A stretch of DNA of 64,000 nucleotides from JBQTIQ01 sp052387955 (lineage in GTDB: Bacteria; Actinomycetota; Acidimicrobiia; Acidimicrobiales; JACDCH01), in the NCBI GenBank assembly GCA_052387955.1, contig JBQTIQ010000037.1, forward strand, positions 1 to 64,000, given 5' to 3'. The translations under genes and the position numbers were made by a program. Under the pieces are notes generated by a model, which made no database searches, was not told the origin of the DNA, and worked only from the letters and a program-made list of their open reading frames with translations. Positions 1 to 9,170 of this stretch are shown in pieces. Position 1 is the stretch's first letter. The number at the start of each line of letters is the position of its first letter.

Positions 1-135
1 GGGTCTCTAGATTTGCTGGGTCCCGACATTGCTTCCGGTGGTTACAAGTCCCGGGACCGAGAATCTGCCCACCGCGCGCCCGCCTGGGAGCCGGGGGGGT
101 TGGGGGGCGGGGGGGCGCAGCCCCCCGGCTAGGGG
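1..135. repeat. Dispersed palindromic repeat, family 1, copy A
   Basis: This is a diverged copy of a repeat also found at 9171-9297 and 31159-31290. It shares TCTAGATTTGCT, the inverted arms GGTCCCG (19-25) and CGGGACC (52-58), and a second hairpin with a GGGGGGCGCAGCCCCCC core near 106-124. It fills the space before the lipoprotein gene at 159. No gene is visible in 1-158. Confidence 0.75.
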
Positions 136-158
136 CGCGCACCGGCAAGACTCACGCC

Positions 159-1994
159 ATGCACGCCCGTCATCTCGTGGGGCTGCGCCCCCCGCCCATA
201 GCAGCCCTCCTGCTGGCCGTCGTGATCGTCGCCGGGGCATGCAGCAGCGCCGGCGACGCCGGCGGCGACGACGACCCCGGCGACTGCACCGAGGTCGCCA
301 TGGCGGTCTCTCCCGAGAAGTCCGACCTCATGGCCCGGTTGGCCGACGACTTCAACGGCAGCGAACGAGCCGAGACCGACGCCGGCTGCGTGTTCGTGCA
401 GTCCCGGTCGAAGTCGTCGGGGCTGGCGGCACAGCTTCTGTCGACCGACTGGGACGAACAGGCCGAGGGCCCCCGCCCCGTGGTGTGGTCGCCGGCGGCG
501 TCCTCGTGGGGCCCGGTGGTCAACCAGCGCCTGAACCGAGCGGGCGGGACCGCCATCGTCGGCAAGGGCGACCCCTTCCTGCTCACCCCGTTGGTGATCG
601 CCATGCCCGAGCCGATGGCCCAAGCCCTCGGCTACCCGGGCACCCCGGTCGGGTGGGCGGACATCCTCCGCCTCGCCACCAGCACCGAAGGCTGGGCCGC
701 CTTCGGTCACCCCGAATGGGGGGCGTTCAAGCTCGGCAAGACGAACCCCAACTTCTCCACCAGCGGCCTGAACGCGCTGATCGCCCAGGCCTACGCCGCC
801 ACCGGCAAGAGCACCGGGCTGTCCTCGGAAGACCTCGACCAGCCCGACGTCGCCACCTTCGCCGCCGGCGTCGAATCGGCGGTGGTGCACTACGGCGACA
901 CCACCCTCACCTTCCTCAACAATCTGTACCGGGCCGACCAGCGCGGCGCCGGCCTCACCTACGTGTCGGCGGTAGCGGTCGAGGAGAAGTCGGTCATCGA
1001 CTTCAACCAGGGCAACCCCGACGGCGTGCTCCAGGCCGGCGAACGGCCCCGGCCGCCCCGCAACCGGCTGGTGGCGGTGTACCCGAAGGAGGGCACGCTG
1101 TTCTCCGACAGCCCCCTCTTCGTGCTCGACGCCCCCTGGATCAGCGACGCCCAGCGCCAGGGGGCCCAACGCTTCGTCGAGTTCGTGAAGGAGCCGTCCA
1201 ACCAGGCCCAGGTACTGGCGTTCAACTTCCGGCCCGGCAACGCCGCGGTACCGATCGCGGACCCGATCACCGTCGCCAACGGCGTCGATCCGGCGCAGCC
1301 CCAGACCCTCTTCGAGGTGCCCTCGGCCCCGGTCCTCGACGAGTTGCTGACCGACTGGAGCTCCCAACGCAAGAAGGCCCGGGTGCAGCTCGTCCTCGAC
1401 GTCTCGGGTTCGATGGGCGAACCGGCCGACGCCGGCCGGCCCGAGTTGGGCACCAAGCTCGACTTGGCCAAGCAGGCGGCGGTCGACTCGCTGGCCCTGT
1501 TCAGCCCCGACGACGAGGTCGCCCTGACGATCTTCTCGACCGACCTGGGCCCCACCGGCGACCAGCCCTCGATCGAGCTGCAGCCCCTGTCCCGGGTCGG
1601 CGATGTCGCCGAAGAGCTGCGCACCAAGCTCCGCGACCTGGTGCCGACCAACGGCACCCCCCTCTACGACGTCACCCGCACCGCCTACGAGGCGGCGGTC
1701 GCCGGCTACGACCCGGCCCGCATCAACGCGGTGGTCCTGCTCACCGACGGCCGCAACGACGACGGCCGGGTCGACGACGACCAGGCGCAGTTCGACAGCC
1801 TCCTGGCCTCACTGCGTTCGGGCAGCGAGGGCCAGGCGACCAAGCCGGTGCGGGTCTTCCCCATCGCCTACGGCTCCGACGCCGACCCCGAGGTGCTGGA
1901 CCAGATCGCCGAGGCCGCCAGCAGCACCTCGTACTCCGCCACCGACCCCCGGACCATCAACCGCGTCCTGGCCGCCGTCATCTCCAACTTCTAG
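159..1994 (+). CDS. Solute-binding-like lipoprotein with C-terminal VWA domain
   Basis: The 611-residue product should be an exported, lipid-anchored protein. The N-terminus has a basic start, a hydrophobic helix and a lipobox (VAGAC, Cys about 28) followed by an acidic linker. Residues about 45-390 resemble the extracellular solute-binding fold often joined to VWA domains. Residues about 405-610 form a von Willebrand A domain with an intact metal-ion site: DVSGS near 413, then TNGTPLYD and LLTDGRND. A role in binding another surface protein or a ligand through a metal is inferred; no transporter partner lies next to it. The ATG is chosen because the signal peptide starts directly there, although no clear Shine-Dalgarno precedes it. 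Confidence 0.85.
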   Translation: MHARHLVGLRPPPIAALLLAVVIVAGACSSAGDAGGDDDPGDCTEVAMAVSPEKSDLMARLADDFNGSERAETDAGCVFVQSRSKSSGLAAQLLSTDWDEQAEGPRPVVWSPAASSWGPVVNQRLNRAGGTAIVGKGDPFLLTPLVIAMPEPMAQALGYPGTPVGWADILRLATSTEGWAAFGHPEWGAFKLGKTNPNFSTSGLNALIAQAYAATGKSTGLSSEDLDQPDVATFAAGVESAVVHYGDTTLTFLNNLYRADQRGAGLTYVSAVAVEEKSVIDFNQGNPDGVLQAGERPRPPRNRLVAVYPKEGTLFSDSPLFVLDAPWISDAQRQGAQRFVEFVKEPSNQAQVLAFNFRPGNAAVPIADPITVANGVDPAQPQTLFEVPSAPVLDELLTDWSSQRKKARVQLVLDVSGSMGEPADAGRPELGTKLDLAKQAAVDSLALFSPDDEVALTIFSTDLGPTGDQPSIELQPLSRVGDVAEELRTKLRDLVPTNGTPLYDVTRTAYEAAVAGYDPARINAVVLLTDGRNDDGRVDDDQAQFDSLLASLRSGSEGQATKPVRVFPIAYGSDADPEVLDQIAEAASSTSYSATDPRTINRVLAAVISNF

Positions 1995-2008
1995 GGTGGC
2001 GCGCACCC
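1994..2008 (+). terminator. Short hairpin after lipoprotein gene
   Basis: A GGGTG / CACCC stem with a GCGCG loop begins at the last base of the stop codon. There is no U-tract, so a termination role is only suggested. Confidence 0.3.
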
Positions 2009-2136
2009 CACCCGAGCAGGCCTGGCTTCCCGTTCGCGCTTGTCAGGCGGCAACCGCTGTGGGACATTTCCGCTGCACGAGAACGGACGGACGTGAGCGC
2101 CACGGCGTCATGGGTCGTGCCGAACGGAGGCGACCG

Positions 2137-2664
2137 ATGTCTTGGAGCCGGGTTGGCCGTCGATCGGCCCTACTGGGGGCGCTCCTCGCCGCCGCCACCG
2201 TCTCGAGCGCCGGTCCAGCCGGCGCCGACAGGCCGTGCGCCAAGAAGGAGCCCAAGGTGATCGGCTCGGCCTCCGTCGACAGCAACGGCGACCGCACCAT
2301 CGATTTCGTGGCCATACTGCTGGCCCTCGACCCGGACGGGGCCTGCCTGCCCAATGCCGTCGGCCAGAGCACCGACGGCAACGGCACGGTCGACAAGGGC
2401 GAGCGCGTCCTCGTCTGCCCGCCGCCCGTCTCGAAGGTTCCCGTCGTCGTGCAGACGGCACCCCTCGAGGGCAACAACGGAGTCCGGGTCGACGTGTACT
2501 GCAGAGGGCTCTTCGCGCCCAACCCCAACCCGCCCCCTGACGACGTGCCGGCGACCCCGACGTTCTCGTTCGTCGTCCACGACGCCAACGGCGACGGTGA
2601 CACCAAGGACCCGGGCGAGGTGCGCAACGTGCCGCCGAAACCCAAGGCGCCCAGGACACGGTAG
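2137..2664 (+). CDS. Small secreted protein with EF-hand-like loops
   Basis: The 175-residue product carries a classical signal peptide: twin basic residues, a long Ala/Leu core, and likely cleavage after AGA near residue 30. The mature part holds three short acidic loops of calcium-binding type, DSNGDRTIDF, TDGNGTVDKGE and DANGDGDTKDPGE, spaced over about 110 residues. It also has three Cys and a proline-rich stretch. I do not recognise a family. The ATG at 2137 is preferred over the one at 2110 because GGAGG lies six bases upstream and the signal peptide then starts cleanly. It is probably an extracellular calcium-binding protein; binding is inferred from the loop pattern only. Confidence 0.75.
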   Translation: MSWSRVGRRSALLGALLAAATVSSAGPAGADRPCAKKEPKVIGSASVDSNGDRTIDFVAILLALDPDGACLPNAVGQSTDGNGTVDKGERVLVCPPPVSKVPVVVQTAPLEGNNGVRVDVYCRGLFAPNPNPPPDDVPATPTFSFVVHDANGDGDTKDPGEVRNVPPKPKAPRTR

Positions 2665-2785
2665 ACGGGCCGGGCCGAGCAGCCCGGGCCGACGGTCCCG
2701 GGCCGCTGACCTGAGCGGGCCGACGAAACCGGTGGTCTCCGGTGATGCCCGGGGCCGACGGCGGTCGGCATCTACGCTGCCCGAC

Positions 2786-3559
2786 GTGGCTCGCCGATCG
2801 TTCCGCGACCGGTTGCTGACCCCGGCGGTGGCCCGGGCGGTCACGTCGCCTACGGGACTGTTGCTGGCCGGCGCCGGCGCTTCGGTGGGGATCCTGGTCG
2901 GGCTCCCGGTCATCGGCTGGGCCGCGCTCGGCGTGTTGGCCTGGGCGGGGCGGGTGGCCGTCGCCGTACCCCGGGCCGGACGGGGCGAGACGATCGATCC
3001 TTTGAGCCTGCCCGAGCCGTGGAACCGGTACGTGCGGGACGCCCTCCAGTGCCACCGCCGGTTCGAGGAGACGGTACGGGCGGTGCCGAGCGGTCCCCTG
3101 CGCGACCGGCTGGGCGACATCAGCGCCCGGCTGCGAGATGCCGTCGACGAATGCTGGCGGGTGGCCCGACAGGGGACGGCGCTGGCCGATGCCCGAGCCA
3201 CGCTCGACACGACCAGGACGAAACGTGAGCTGGCCGAGCTCGAGCGTCAGCTCGCGGGGGCGACGCCCGACCCCGACAGCGCCGCCGGCGGCACGCTGGT
3301 GGCCCTGCGGGCGCAGGTCGCGTCGGCCGATCGCCTGGAGGCGACGATCAATGCCACCCGCGACCGCCTCCGTCTCCTCGATGCCCGGATGGACGAGGCC
3401 GTCGCCCGGGCCGTCGAGCTGTCGGTGGCCGGCGATGCCGGCGACGTGGGCGTGCTCGGCCACGACGTAGACGGCATCGTGGGCGAGATGGAGGCGCTGC
3501 GCCAGGGCTTGGAGGAGGCCGACGGCCCCCCCGGGCTGCCGGCTCCCGGGACGGCGTGA
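2786..3559 (+). CDS. Membrane-anchored coiled-coil protein of unknown function
   Basis: The 257-residue product has a basic N-terminus and one long or two short hydrophobic segments at residues about 20-60. The remainder is a charged helical region with two heptad-rich stretches (about 75-170 and 175-250), expected to be cytoplasmic coiled coil. No catalytic motif is visible. The GTG start gives MARRSFRDRL and fits the hydrophobic segments. The stop overlaps the GTG of murJ by four bases (GTGA), and pspA follows murJ, so the three genes probably form an envelope-related operon. A role next to MurJ or PspA is inferred from position. Confidence 0.75.
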   Translation: MARRSFRDRLLTPAVARAVTSPTGLLLAGAGASVGILVGLPVIGWAALGVLAWAGRVAVAVPRAGRGETIDPLSLPEPWNRYVRDALQCHRRFEETVRAVPSGPLRDRLGDISARLRDAVDECWRVARQGTALADARATLDTTRTKRELAELERQLAGATPDPDSAAGGTLVALRAQVASADRLEATINATRDRLRLLDARMDEAVARAVELSVAGDAGDVGVLGHDVDGIVGEMEALRQGLEEADGPPGLPAPGTA

Positions 3560-5286
3560 AGAAGGAGCAGACCCGGCCCCGCTGGGCGCATCTCGTCGGC
3601 AACAACCCCTGGGCCCCGCCCGAGCCCGCTGACGCGGGGGCCATGGACATCCTCGAGACGAGGAGCCCCTCGCCTGTCGGGTCGACGGCCGAGGCTTCCG
3701 GCAGCATCGTGCGGTCCTCGGCCCTGGTCGGCGTCGGGACCGCCCTCAGCCGGCTGTCGGGCCTGGCCCGGACCGCGGCGCTCACCTACGCCCTGGGCGG
3801 GCTGGTGCTGGCCGACGCCTACAACCTGGCCAACACCACGCCCAACATCGTCTACGACCTGATCCTGGGCGGGATCCTCTCCGCCACCCTGGTGCCGTTC
3901 TTCGTCGACCGCTTCGACGACGGCGACCAGGACGGCGTCGATGCCGTCGTCACCGTCGCCCTGGTCGCGCTGGTTGCGCTGACGGTGACGGCGGTAGCGG
4001 CGGCCCCGTGGATCTTCCGGCTCTACACCTGGGCCGCGGGCGACGACCAGGCCCAGCTCGAGCAGGTGGGTGTCCCGTTGCTGCGGTTGTTCCTGCCCCA
4101 AGTGCTCTTCTACGGGCTGACCGCCCTGGCCACCGCCCTGCTGAACTCCCGCCGACGCTTCGCCGCCCCCGCCTTCGCCCCCGTGCTCAACAACGCCGTG
4201 CTGTGCGGCGTGCTGCTGTTGTTCGCCCACCTCGCGGGTGACAGCCCGACAGCCGAGGAGGTGGCCGGCGACCGCGGCCTGCTGTGGCTCCTCGGGGCCG
4301 GGACCACCGCCGGGATCGTGGCCATGACGGTGGTGCTGTGGCCGGCCCTGCGCCGCGCCGGCGTCCGCTGGCGGTGGCGCTGGCAGCCCCGGCACCCGGG
4401 CGTACGAAAGGTGGCCTCGCTTTCGGGTTGGACGCTGGGCTACGTGGTGGCCAACCAGGTCGCCTTCGCCGTCGTGTTGGCCCTTGCCGCTCGCCAGAGC
4501 GGGGGGGCCGCCGCCTACACGTACGCCTTCGTCTTCTTCCAACTGCCCTACGGGCTGTTCGCGGTGTCGCTCATGACCACGCTGACCCCCGAATTGGCGG
4601 CGGCTGCGCGCGGCCAGGACACCGAGGTGTTCCGGGACCGGTTCTCCTTCGGCCTGCGGCTCATGACCCTGGTGGTGCTGCCGGCATCGGTGGGCCTGGC
4701 GGTGCTGGCCCGGCCGCTGGTGTCCGGGCTGCTCGGCCACGGCGCCTTCGGAGGCGACGCCCCTCAGCTCACGGCCGACGTCCTGGCCAATTTCGCCGTC
4801 GGCCTTCTCGGTTTCTCGGTCTACCTGTTCGCCCTGCGCGGCTTCTACGCCCTCGGGGACACCCGCACACCCTTCTTCGTGAACCTGGCCCAGAACACCC
4901 TGAACATCGTTCTCGCCGTCGCCCTCGTCGGCCGCTTCGGCGTGCAGGGCCTGGCCTTCGCCTTCTCCCTCGCCTATGCCGTCGCCGCGGTGATGGCCCT
5001 CGCCGCCCTGCGCGCCCGGGTCGGGCGCCTCGGAGGCCGGGCGCTGGCGGTATCCAGTGCCCCTATCGCGGTGGCAGCCGCGGTCATGGGTGTCGCCGTC
5101 CTCGTCGTCAGCCGGGTGGTCGGCTCGCCGTCGGGGCTCGGGGCCCTCGCCCGGATGGCTGCCGGCGTACTCGTCGGCGTCATCGTGTTCACCGCGGTAG
5201 CGGTCGCGGTGGGCGTCGAGGAGGTCGATGCCGTCCGCTCACGCCTCCGCCGGGCGCCGTCGGGGCCCGGGCGCAGCGCCCCCTGA
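3556..5286 (+). CDS. murJ: MurJ/MviN-type lipid II flippase
   Basis: The 576-residue polytopic membrane protein belongs to the MviN/MurJ part of the MOP superfamily, which flips lipid II across the membrane in peptidoglycan synthesis. It has about 14 hydrophobic segments. The first carries the family-like SALVGVGTALSRLSGLARTA and is followed by DAYNLANTTPNIVYDLILGG. A soluble N-terminal tail of about 50 residues precedes the first segment. The GTG at 3556 overlaps the stop of the upstream gene; an internal ATG at 3643 is an alternative start. The usual actinobacterial C-terminal pseudokinase extension is absent. PspA follows after 27 bases. Confidence 0.88.
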   Translation: MKKEQTRPRWAHLVGNNPWAPPEPADAGAMDILETRSPSPVGSTAEASGSIVRSSALVGVGTALSRLSGLARTAALTYALGGLVLADAYNLANTTPNIVYDLILGGILSATLVPFFVDRFDDGDQDGVDAVVTVALVALVALTVTAVAAAPWIFRLYTWAAGDDQAQLEQVGVPLLRLFLPQVLFYGLTALATALLNSRRRFAAPAFAPVLNNAVLCGVLLLFAHLAGDSPTAEEVAGDRGLLWLLGAGTTAGIVAMTVVLWPALRRAGVRWRWRWQPRHPGVRKVASLSGWTLGYVVANQVAFAVVLALAARQSGGAAAYTYAFVFFQLPYGLFAVSLMTTLTPELAAAARGQDTEVFRDRFSFGLRLMTLVVLPASVGLAVLARPLVSGLLGHGAFGGDAPQLTADVLANFAVGLLGFSVYLFALRGFYALGDTRTPFFVNLAQNTLNIVLAVALVGRFGVQGLAFAFSLAYAVAAVMALAALRARVGRLGGRALAVSSAPIAVAAAVMGVAVLVVSRVVGSPSGLGALARMAAGVLVGVIVFTAVAVAVGVEEVDAVRSRLRRAPSGPGRSAP

Positions 5287-5313
5287 GGGCGCCGAGGTCA
5301 CTATCGTCTCGCC

Positions 5314-6159
5314 ATGGTCAAAGTGCTACGGCGGTGGTGGAAGTACGCAACGGCCAAGGTGAGCAGCTCGTTCGCGGAACGGGCCGACCCCAAGGTCCAG
5401 CTCGAGCAGGCGCTCATGGAGGCACAGGACCAGCACCGCCGGCTCAAGGAACAGGCGGCCAGCCTCATCGCGATCCAGAAACAGGGAGAGCTCAAGCTCA
5501 ACCGTGACCTGGAGCAGCTCGGCAAGCTCAACGCCAACGCCCGCCAGGCGGTGCTGATGGCCGACGAGGCGGTCCGTGGGGGCGACTCCGCCAAAGCCGC
5601 TGAGTACACCCGGGCGGCGGAGACGATCGCCAACCAGCTCATCACGCTCGAGGCCCAGGTCGAGTCGGCCAAGCAGCAGCTGCTCCAGTCGACCGACGCC
5701 GCCGAACGGGCCAAGGCCGCTGTCCAGCAGAACTCGGCCCAGCTCCAGAAGCGCCTCGCCGAACGCCAGCAGCTCCTCGGCCAGCTCGAGCAGGCCAAGA
5801 TGCAGGAGCAGATGAACAAGGCGATGGCGTCGCTGTCGGAGGCTGTGGGCGAGGACGTCCCCACCCTCGAGGAGGTCCGCCAGAAGATCGAGGCCCGTTA
5901 CGCCAAGGCGCAAGGGATGGCGGAGCTCGGTACCGACACCATCGAGAACCACATGCTCGAGATCGAGCAGGCCAGCGCCACCGCTCAGGCCCAGGGCCGC
6001 TTGGCCGAGATCCGGGCCCAGCTCGGCCTGGCCCCTGCTGAGACCGCCGACCGCGCCACCCCGGCCGGCGAGGTAGCTGCGGCGACGACCGGCGACGCGG
6101 TGCCCGCTGCTGGTACCACCGCCACGGCCGATGCCGAGCCAAAGGCCCAAGGGGGCTGA
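5314..6159 (+). CDS. PspA/IM30-family membrane-stress protein
   Basis: The 281-residue product is almost wholly helical, with long heptad runs over residues 20-215 and an Ala/Thr-rich acidic tail after about 230. This is the architecture of PspA/Vipp1 (ESCRT-III-like) proteins, which coat and stabilise the inner membrane under stress. The N-terminal amphipathic helix region (RRWWKYATAKVSSSFAE) resembles that of family members, and the length is slightly above the usual 220-260 because of the tail. It lies just downstream of murJ and ends nine bases before the convergent VOC gene. A role in protecting the envelope during lipid II transport stress is inferred. Confidence 0.85.
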   Translation: MVKVLRRWWKYATAKVSSSFAERADPKVQLEQALMEAQDQHRRLKEQAASLIAIQKQGELKLNRDLEQLGKLNANARQAVLMADEAVRGGDSAKAAEYTRAAETIANQLITLEAQVESAKQQLLQSTDAAERAKAAVQQNSAQLQKRLAERQQLLGQLEQAKMQEQMNKAMASLSEAVGEDVPTLEEVRQKIEARYAKAQGMAELGTDTIENHMLEIEQASATAQAQGRLAEIRAQLGLAPAETADRATPAGEVAAATTGDAVPAAGTTATADAEPKAQGG

Positions 6160-6168
6160 GGGCCAGGT

Positions 6169-6555
6169 TCAGCCGCCGGCGGTCGTCTCCCACACCCCGA
6201 GCAGGTTGCCTTCGGGATCGGTGAAGTAGGCGAAGAAGCCCATTTCGCCCACCGGGGTCTTGCCGAGGGCAACCGACCCGCCGAGGGCTTGTACCTGCTC
6301 GAGCGAAGCGTCGACGCTGTCCACTTCGATGACCAGCACCGGGCTCGTCGCCGGCCCTTCGCGCTGCATCATGCCGCCGTTGATGCCACCCAGCTCGGTC
6401 GGCATTCCCTGCTCGTCGCTCGGCGTGGTCCCGACGCCCCAGTACGGCATCCCCGGGAACGGCGTGATCTGCCAGCCGAACGCCTTGCCATAGAACTCGC
6501 GGGCCCGGTCGACATCGTCGGCCGGTATCTCGAAGTGCACCACCTTGTTGCCCAT
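6169..6555 (-). CDS. VOC (glyoxalase/dioxygenase) family protein
   Basis: The 128-residue product has the two-module beta-alpha-beta-beta-beta pattern of the vicinal oxygen chelate fold. It starts VVHFEIPADDVDRAREFYGK and ends FTDPEGNLLGVWE, both hallmarks of the glyoxalase/bleomycin-resistance group. A metal-binding His near residue 8 and a Glu near the C-terminus are present. The substrate cannot be told. It is convergent with the PspA gene. The 205 bases upstream (6556-6760) hold GC-rich inverted repeats but no gene. Confidence 0.85.
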   Translation of the reverse strand: MGNKVVHFEIPADDVDRAREFYGKAFGWQITPFPGMPYWGVGTTPSDEQGMPTELGGINGGMMQREGPATSPVLVIEVDSVDASLEQVQALGGSVALGKTPVGEMGFFAYFTDPEGNLLGVWETTAGG

Positions 6556-6760
6556 GGCGGCCTCCTCAGTTCCACGCGGCCCGTCCGCGCCCGACGGAGC
6601 GTAGCTCGGGGCATGTCATGGACGCCGCGAGGCGCCGGTCACCCATGCCCAGCGGAGTGACGATGGCCGCCGATCATGGCCGTGTGCTCGGCCGGCGTCG
6701 TTCTCCTCGTCACCGGCAGCAGGGAGCGCCAGCCGGCCGACGCCACCGGCGGCGCCTCGG

Positions 6761-7858
6761 TCAGACCGGCAGGACCACCAGGTCGTCGGCGTGGATGACC
6801 TCGTGGGGGACGCCGTCGGGAAGGTCGTCGGTGCGCCGGCCGGCCACCGCGGTGAGCAGGTCCGAACGCAGCCCCACCAGGCCCTTGGCGAACACTCGCC
6901 CGTCGAGCCCTACGACCTCGACGGCGTCACCGGCGTCGAAGTGGCCGTCGACCTTGACCACGCCGGCCGGGAGCAGCGAACGGCCCCCGCCGCCGACAGC
7001 CCGGCGGGCGCCGTCGTCCACGGCCACGGTGCCAGCGGGCGCCACCGCGAAGGCGATCCAGAGCTTGCGGGCGCTCAGGCGCCGGTCCCGGGGCAGCACC
7101 ACCGTGCCCACGCCGGGGCTGCCGGCCATCGCCGCGGCCAGCACGCCGGGCTGGCCGGCACCGGCGATGACGGCCCGTACCCCGGACCAGGCCGCGATCT
7201 TGGCGGCGGCGATCTTGGAGGCCATCCCGCCGCTGCCCCGGACCGACCCGGCGCCTCCGGCCACCGCCTCCAGCGCCTCGTCCACCTCGACGATCTCCTC
7301 GATCAGGGAGGCTGACGGGTCGAGGCGGGGATCGGCCGTCAACAGGCCGGGCGTGTCGGTCAACAGCACCAGCACGTCGGCTTCCACCAGATGGGCCACG
7401 AGGGCCGCGAGGCGGTCGTTGTCCCCGAAACGCACCTCGTCGTCGGCGATGGCGTCGTTCTCGTTGACCACCGGTACGACCCCGAGCTCGAGCAGCCGGC
7501 GGACTGTCCCCCGGGCGTGCAGGTACTGCTGACGGATGCCGAAGTCGTGCGGGGCGAGGAGCACCTGGCCCGACACCAGCCCGAGCTCGCCGAAGACCCG
7601 GTCGTACACCCGCATCAGCCGGCTCTGGCCCACGGCGGACACCGCCTGCAGGGTCCGGGCGTCACGGGGCCGGCGGGGCCCGCCCAACCCGAGCGCCGGC
7701 AACCCGGCGGCGATGGCGCCCGATGTCACCGCCACCACCGTGTGGCCCCCGGCGCGCACGTCGGCCACCTCCCGGCAGAAGGCCGCGATGGCGTCGACGC
7801 GGATGACCCCCTCGTCGTCGGTGATCGACGAGGTGCCGATCTTGGCGACCAGGATCAC
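6761..7858 (-). CDS. proB: Glutamate 5-kinase
   Basis: The 365-residue product phosphorylates glutamate with ATP, the first step of proline synthesis. Residues 1-250 form the amino-acid-kinase domain, with KIGTSSITD near the start, the glycine-rich VTSGAIAAG, a central NENDAIADDEVRFGDND and GSGGMASKI. Residues about 270-355 are a PUA domain. Both are standard for full-length ProB. The GTG start overlaps the obg stop by four bases (GTGA), so the two are translationally coupled, as in many actinobacteria. ProA is not in the window. The 3' side has no following gene in the same direction for 200 bases. Confidence 0.95.
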   Translation of the reverse strand: MILVAKIGTSSITDDEGVIRVDAIAAFCREVADVRAGGHTVVAVTSGAIAAGLPALGLGGPRRPRDARTLQAVSAVGQSRLMRVYDRVFGELGLVSGQVLLAPHDFGIRQQYLHARGTVRRLLELGVVPVVNENDAIADDEVRFGDNDRLAALVAHLVEADVLVLLTDTPGLLTADPRLDPSASLIEEIVEVDEALEAVAGGAGSVRGSGGMASKIAAAKIAAWSGVRAVIAGAGQPGVLAAAMAGSPGVGTVVLPRDRRLSARKLWIAFAVAPAGTVAVDDGARRAVGGGGRSLLPAGVVKVDGHFDAGDAVEVVGLDGRVFAKGLVGLRSDLLTAVAGRRTDDLPDGVPHEVIHADDLVVLPV

Positions 7859-9141
7859 GAAGGGTCCCCCACTCCCCCTCCGACCACGTCGTCGGGGATG
7901 TACTCGAACTCGAAGCCGCCCACCTTCACCAGGTCGCCCTCGCCGACGCCGGCCCGGCCCAGGGCCCGGTCGACGCCGAGCTTGCGCAACCGCTCCTGGG
8001 CGTAGGCGAGGGCTTCGGTATTGGTCAGGTCGCTCAGGGCCACGGCTCGTTCGGCCTGACGGCCGACGACCCGCCAGCCGTGGCCGTCGGGATCGCGCTC
8101 GACCCGGAACCCCTCCCCCAACGGCCGGTGCACGACGAAGGTGGACGGCGCCGGCTCGGCCGCCCGGGTGGCGGTGACCAACGACGCCAGCCGGCCGGTC
8201 AGCTCGCCGATGCCCTCACCGGTGACGGCCGAGATCACCAGGTCATAGTCCTCGGGATCGTCGGGGACGACGCCGATGTCGGCCCGGGAGCCGATGGTCA
8301 CCCGGGGCCGGTCGAGCAGGTCGGGCTGGTAACGGCCCAGTTCGGCGTCGAGCACGCGCCGCTGTTCGGCCGGCGGAGGCGCTCCCGATACCTCCCAGGC
8401 CAGGTCCACGAGCACGCACAGCACCCGGGCCCGCTCGATGTGGCGCAGGAAACGATGGCCCAGCCCTCGGCCCTCCGACGCCCCCTCGATCAGCCCGGGG
8501 ATATCGGCCACCACGAACTCGGCGTCATCTAGGCGGACGACACCGAGGTTGGGTTCGAGGGTCGTGAAGGGATAGTCGGCGATCTTGGGCCGGGCCGCCG
8601 ACACGCGACTCACCAGCGTCGACTTGCCCACGTTGGGGAACCCCACCAGGGCCACGTCGGCCAGCAGCTTCAGCTCGAGGCGTAGCCAGCGCTCCTCGCC
8701 CGGTTCGCCCTGCTCGGCGAAGGACGGTGCCCGCCGGCGGTTGGACAGGAACCGGGCATTGCCCCGCCCGCCCCGCCCGCCGTCGGCAGCCAGCCACCGG
8801 TCGCCGGCGTTGACCAGGTCGGCGAGGTGCGAGCCGGTGGCAGGGTCGAGCACCACCGTGCCCTCGGGGACCGGGACCATCAGGTCGTCGCCACCCCGAC
8901 CGTGCTGGCGCTTGCCCTTCCCGTGAACGCCGTCGACGGCCCGTCGGTGGGGATGGTCCCGGAACGCCAGCAACGAGGCGATGTTGCGGTCGGCGACCAA
9001 CCACACGCCGCCGCCGCCGCCGCCGTCACCGCCGTCGGGCCCACCCTTGGGGACGTGGGCCTCCCGCCGGAAGGCGACGCTCCCCGCTCCGCCGTCGCCG
9101 CCCTTCACGTGGAGACCGGCCTCGTCGACGAAGGATGACAC
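7855..9141 (-). CDS. obg: Obg/CgtA ribosome-associated GTPase
   Basis: The 428-residue product is the essential Obg GTPase, which acts in 50S subunit maturation and stress signalling. Residues 1-160 form the glycine-rich Obg domain (KGGDGGAGSVAFRREAHVPK). The G domain follows, with GFPNVGKST, the switch region around YPFTTLEPNLGVV, and DIPGLIEGASEGRGLG. The C-terminal 100 residues match the OCT extension found in Gram-positive Obg. The frame is open further upstream, but the GTG at 9141 (MSSFVDEAGLHVKGG) matches the conserved family start. The gene follows rpmA and is separated from it by a family-1 repeat. Confidence 0.95.
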   Translation of the reverse strand: MSSFVDEAGLHVKGGDGGAGSVAFRREAHVPKGGPDGGDGGGGGGVWLVADRNIASLLAFRDHPHRRAVDGVHGKGKRQHGRGGDDLMVPVPEGTVVLDPATGSHLADLVNAGDRWLAADGGRGGRGNARFLSNRRRAPSFAEQGEPGEERWLRLELKLLADVALVGFPNVGKSTLVSRVSAARPKIADYPFTTLEPNLGVVRLDDAEFVVADIPGLIEGASEGRGLGHRFLRHIERARVLCVLVDLAWEVSGAPPPAEQRRVLDAELGRYQPDLLDRPRVTIGSRADIGVVPDDPEDYDLVISAVTGEGIGELTGRLASLVTATRAAEPAPSTFVVHRPLGEGFRVERDPDGHGWRVVGRQAERAVALSDLTNTEALAYAQERLRKLGVDRALGRAGVGEGDLVKVGGFEFEYIPDDVVGGGVGDPS

Positions 9142-9170
9142 CGCCGGCAGGTTAGGGCCGGCGGCCCCGT

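Noticed and set aside
29..2260. 743-residue Arg/Pro-rich reading frame over the lipoprotein gene
   Set aside because: It is an out-of-frame shadow of the GC-rich lipoprotein and lacks any domain; the lipoprotein frame has a signal peptide and an intact VWA metal site.
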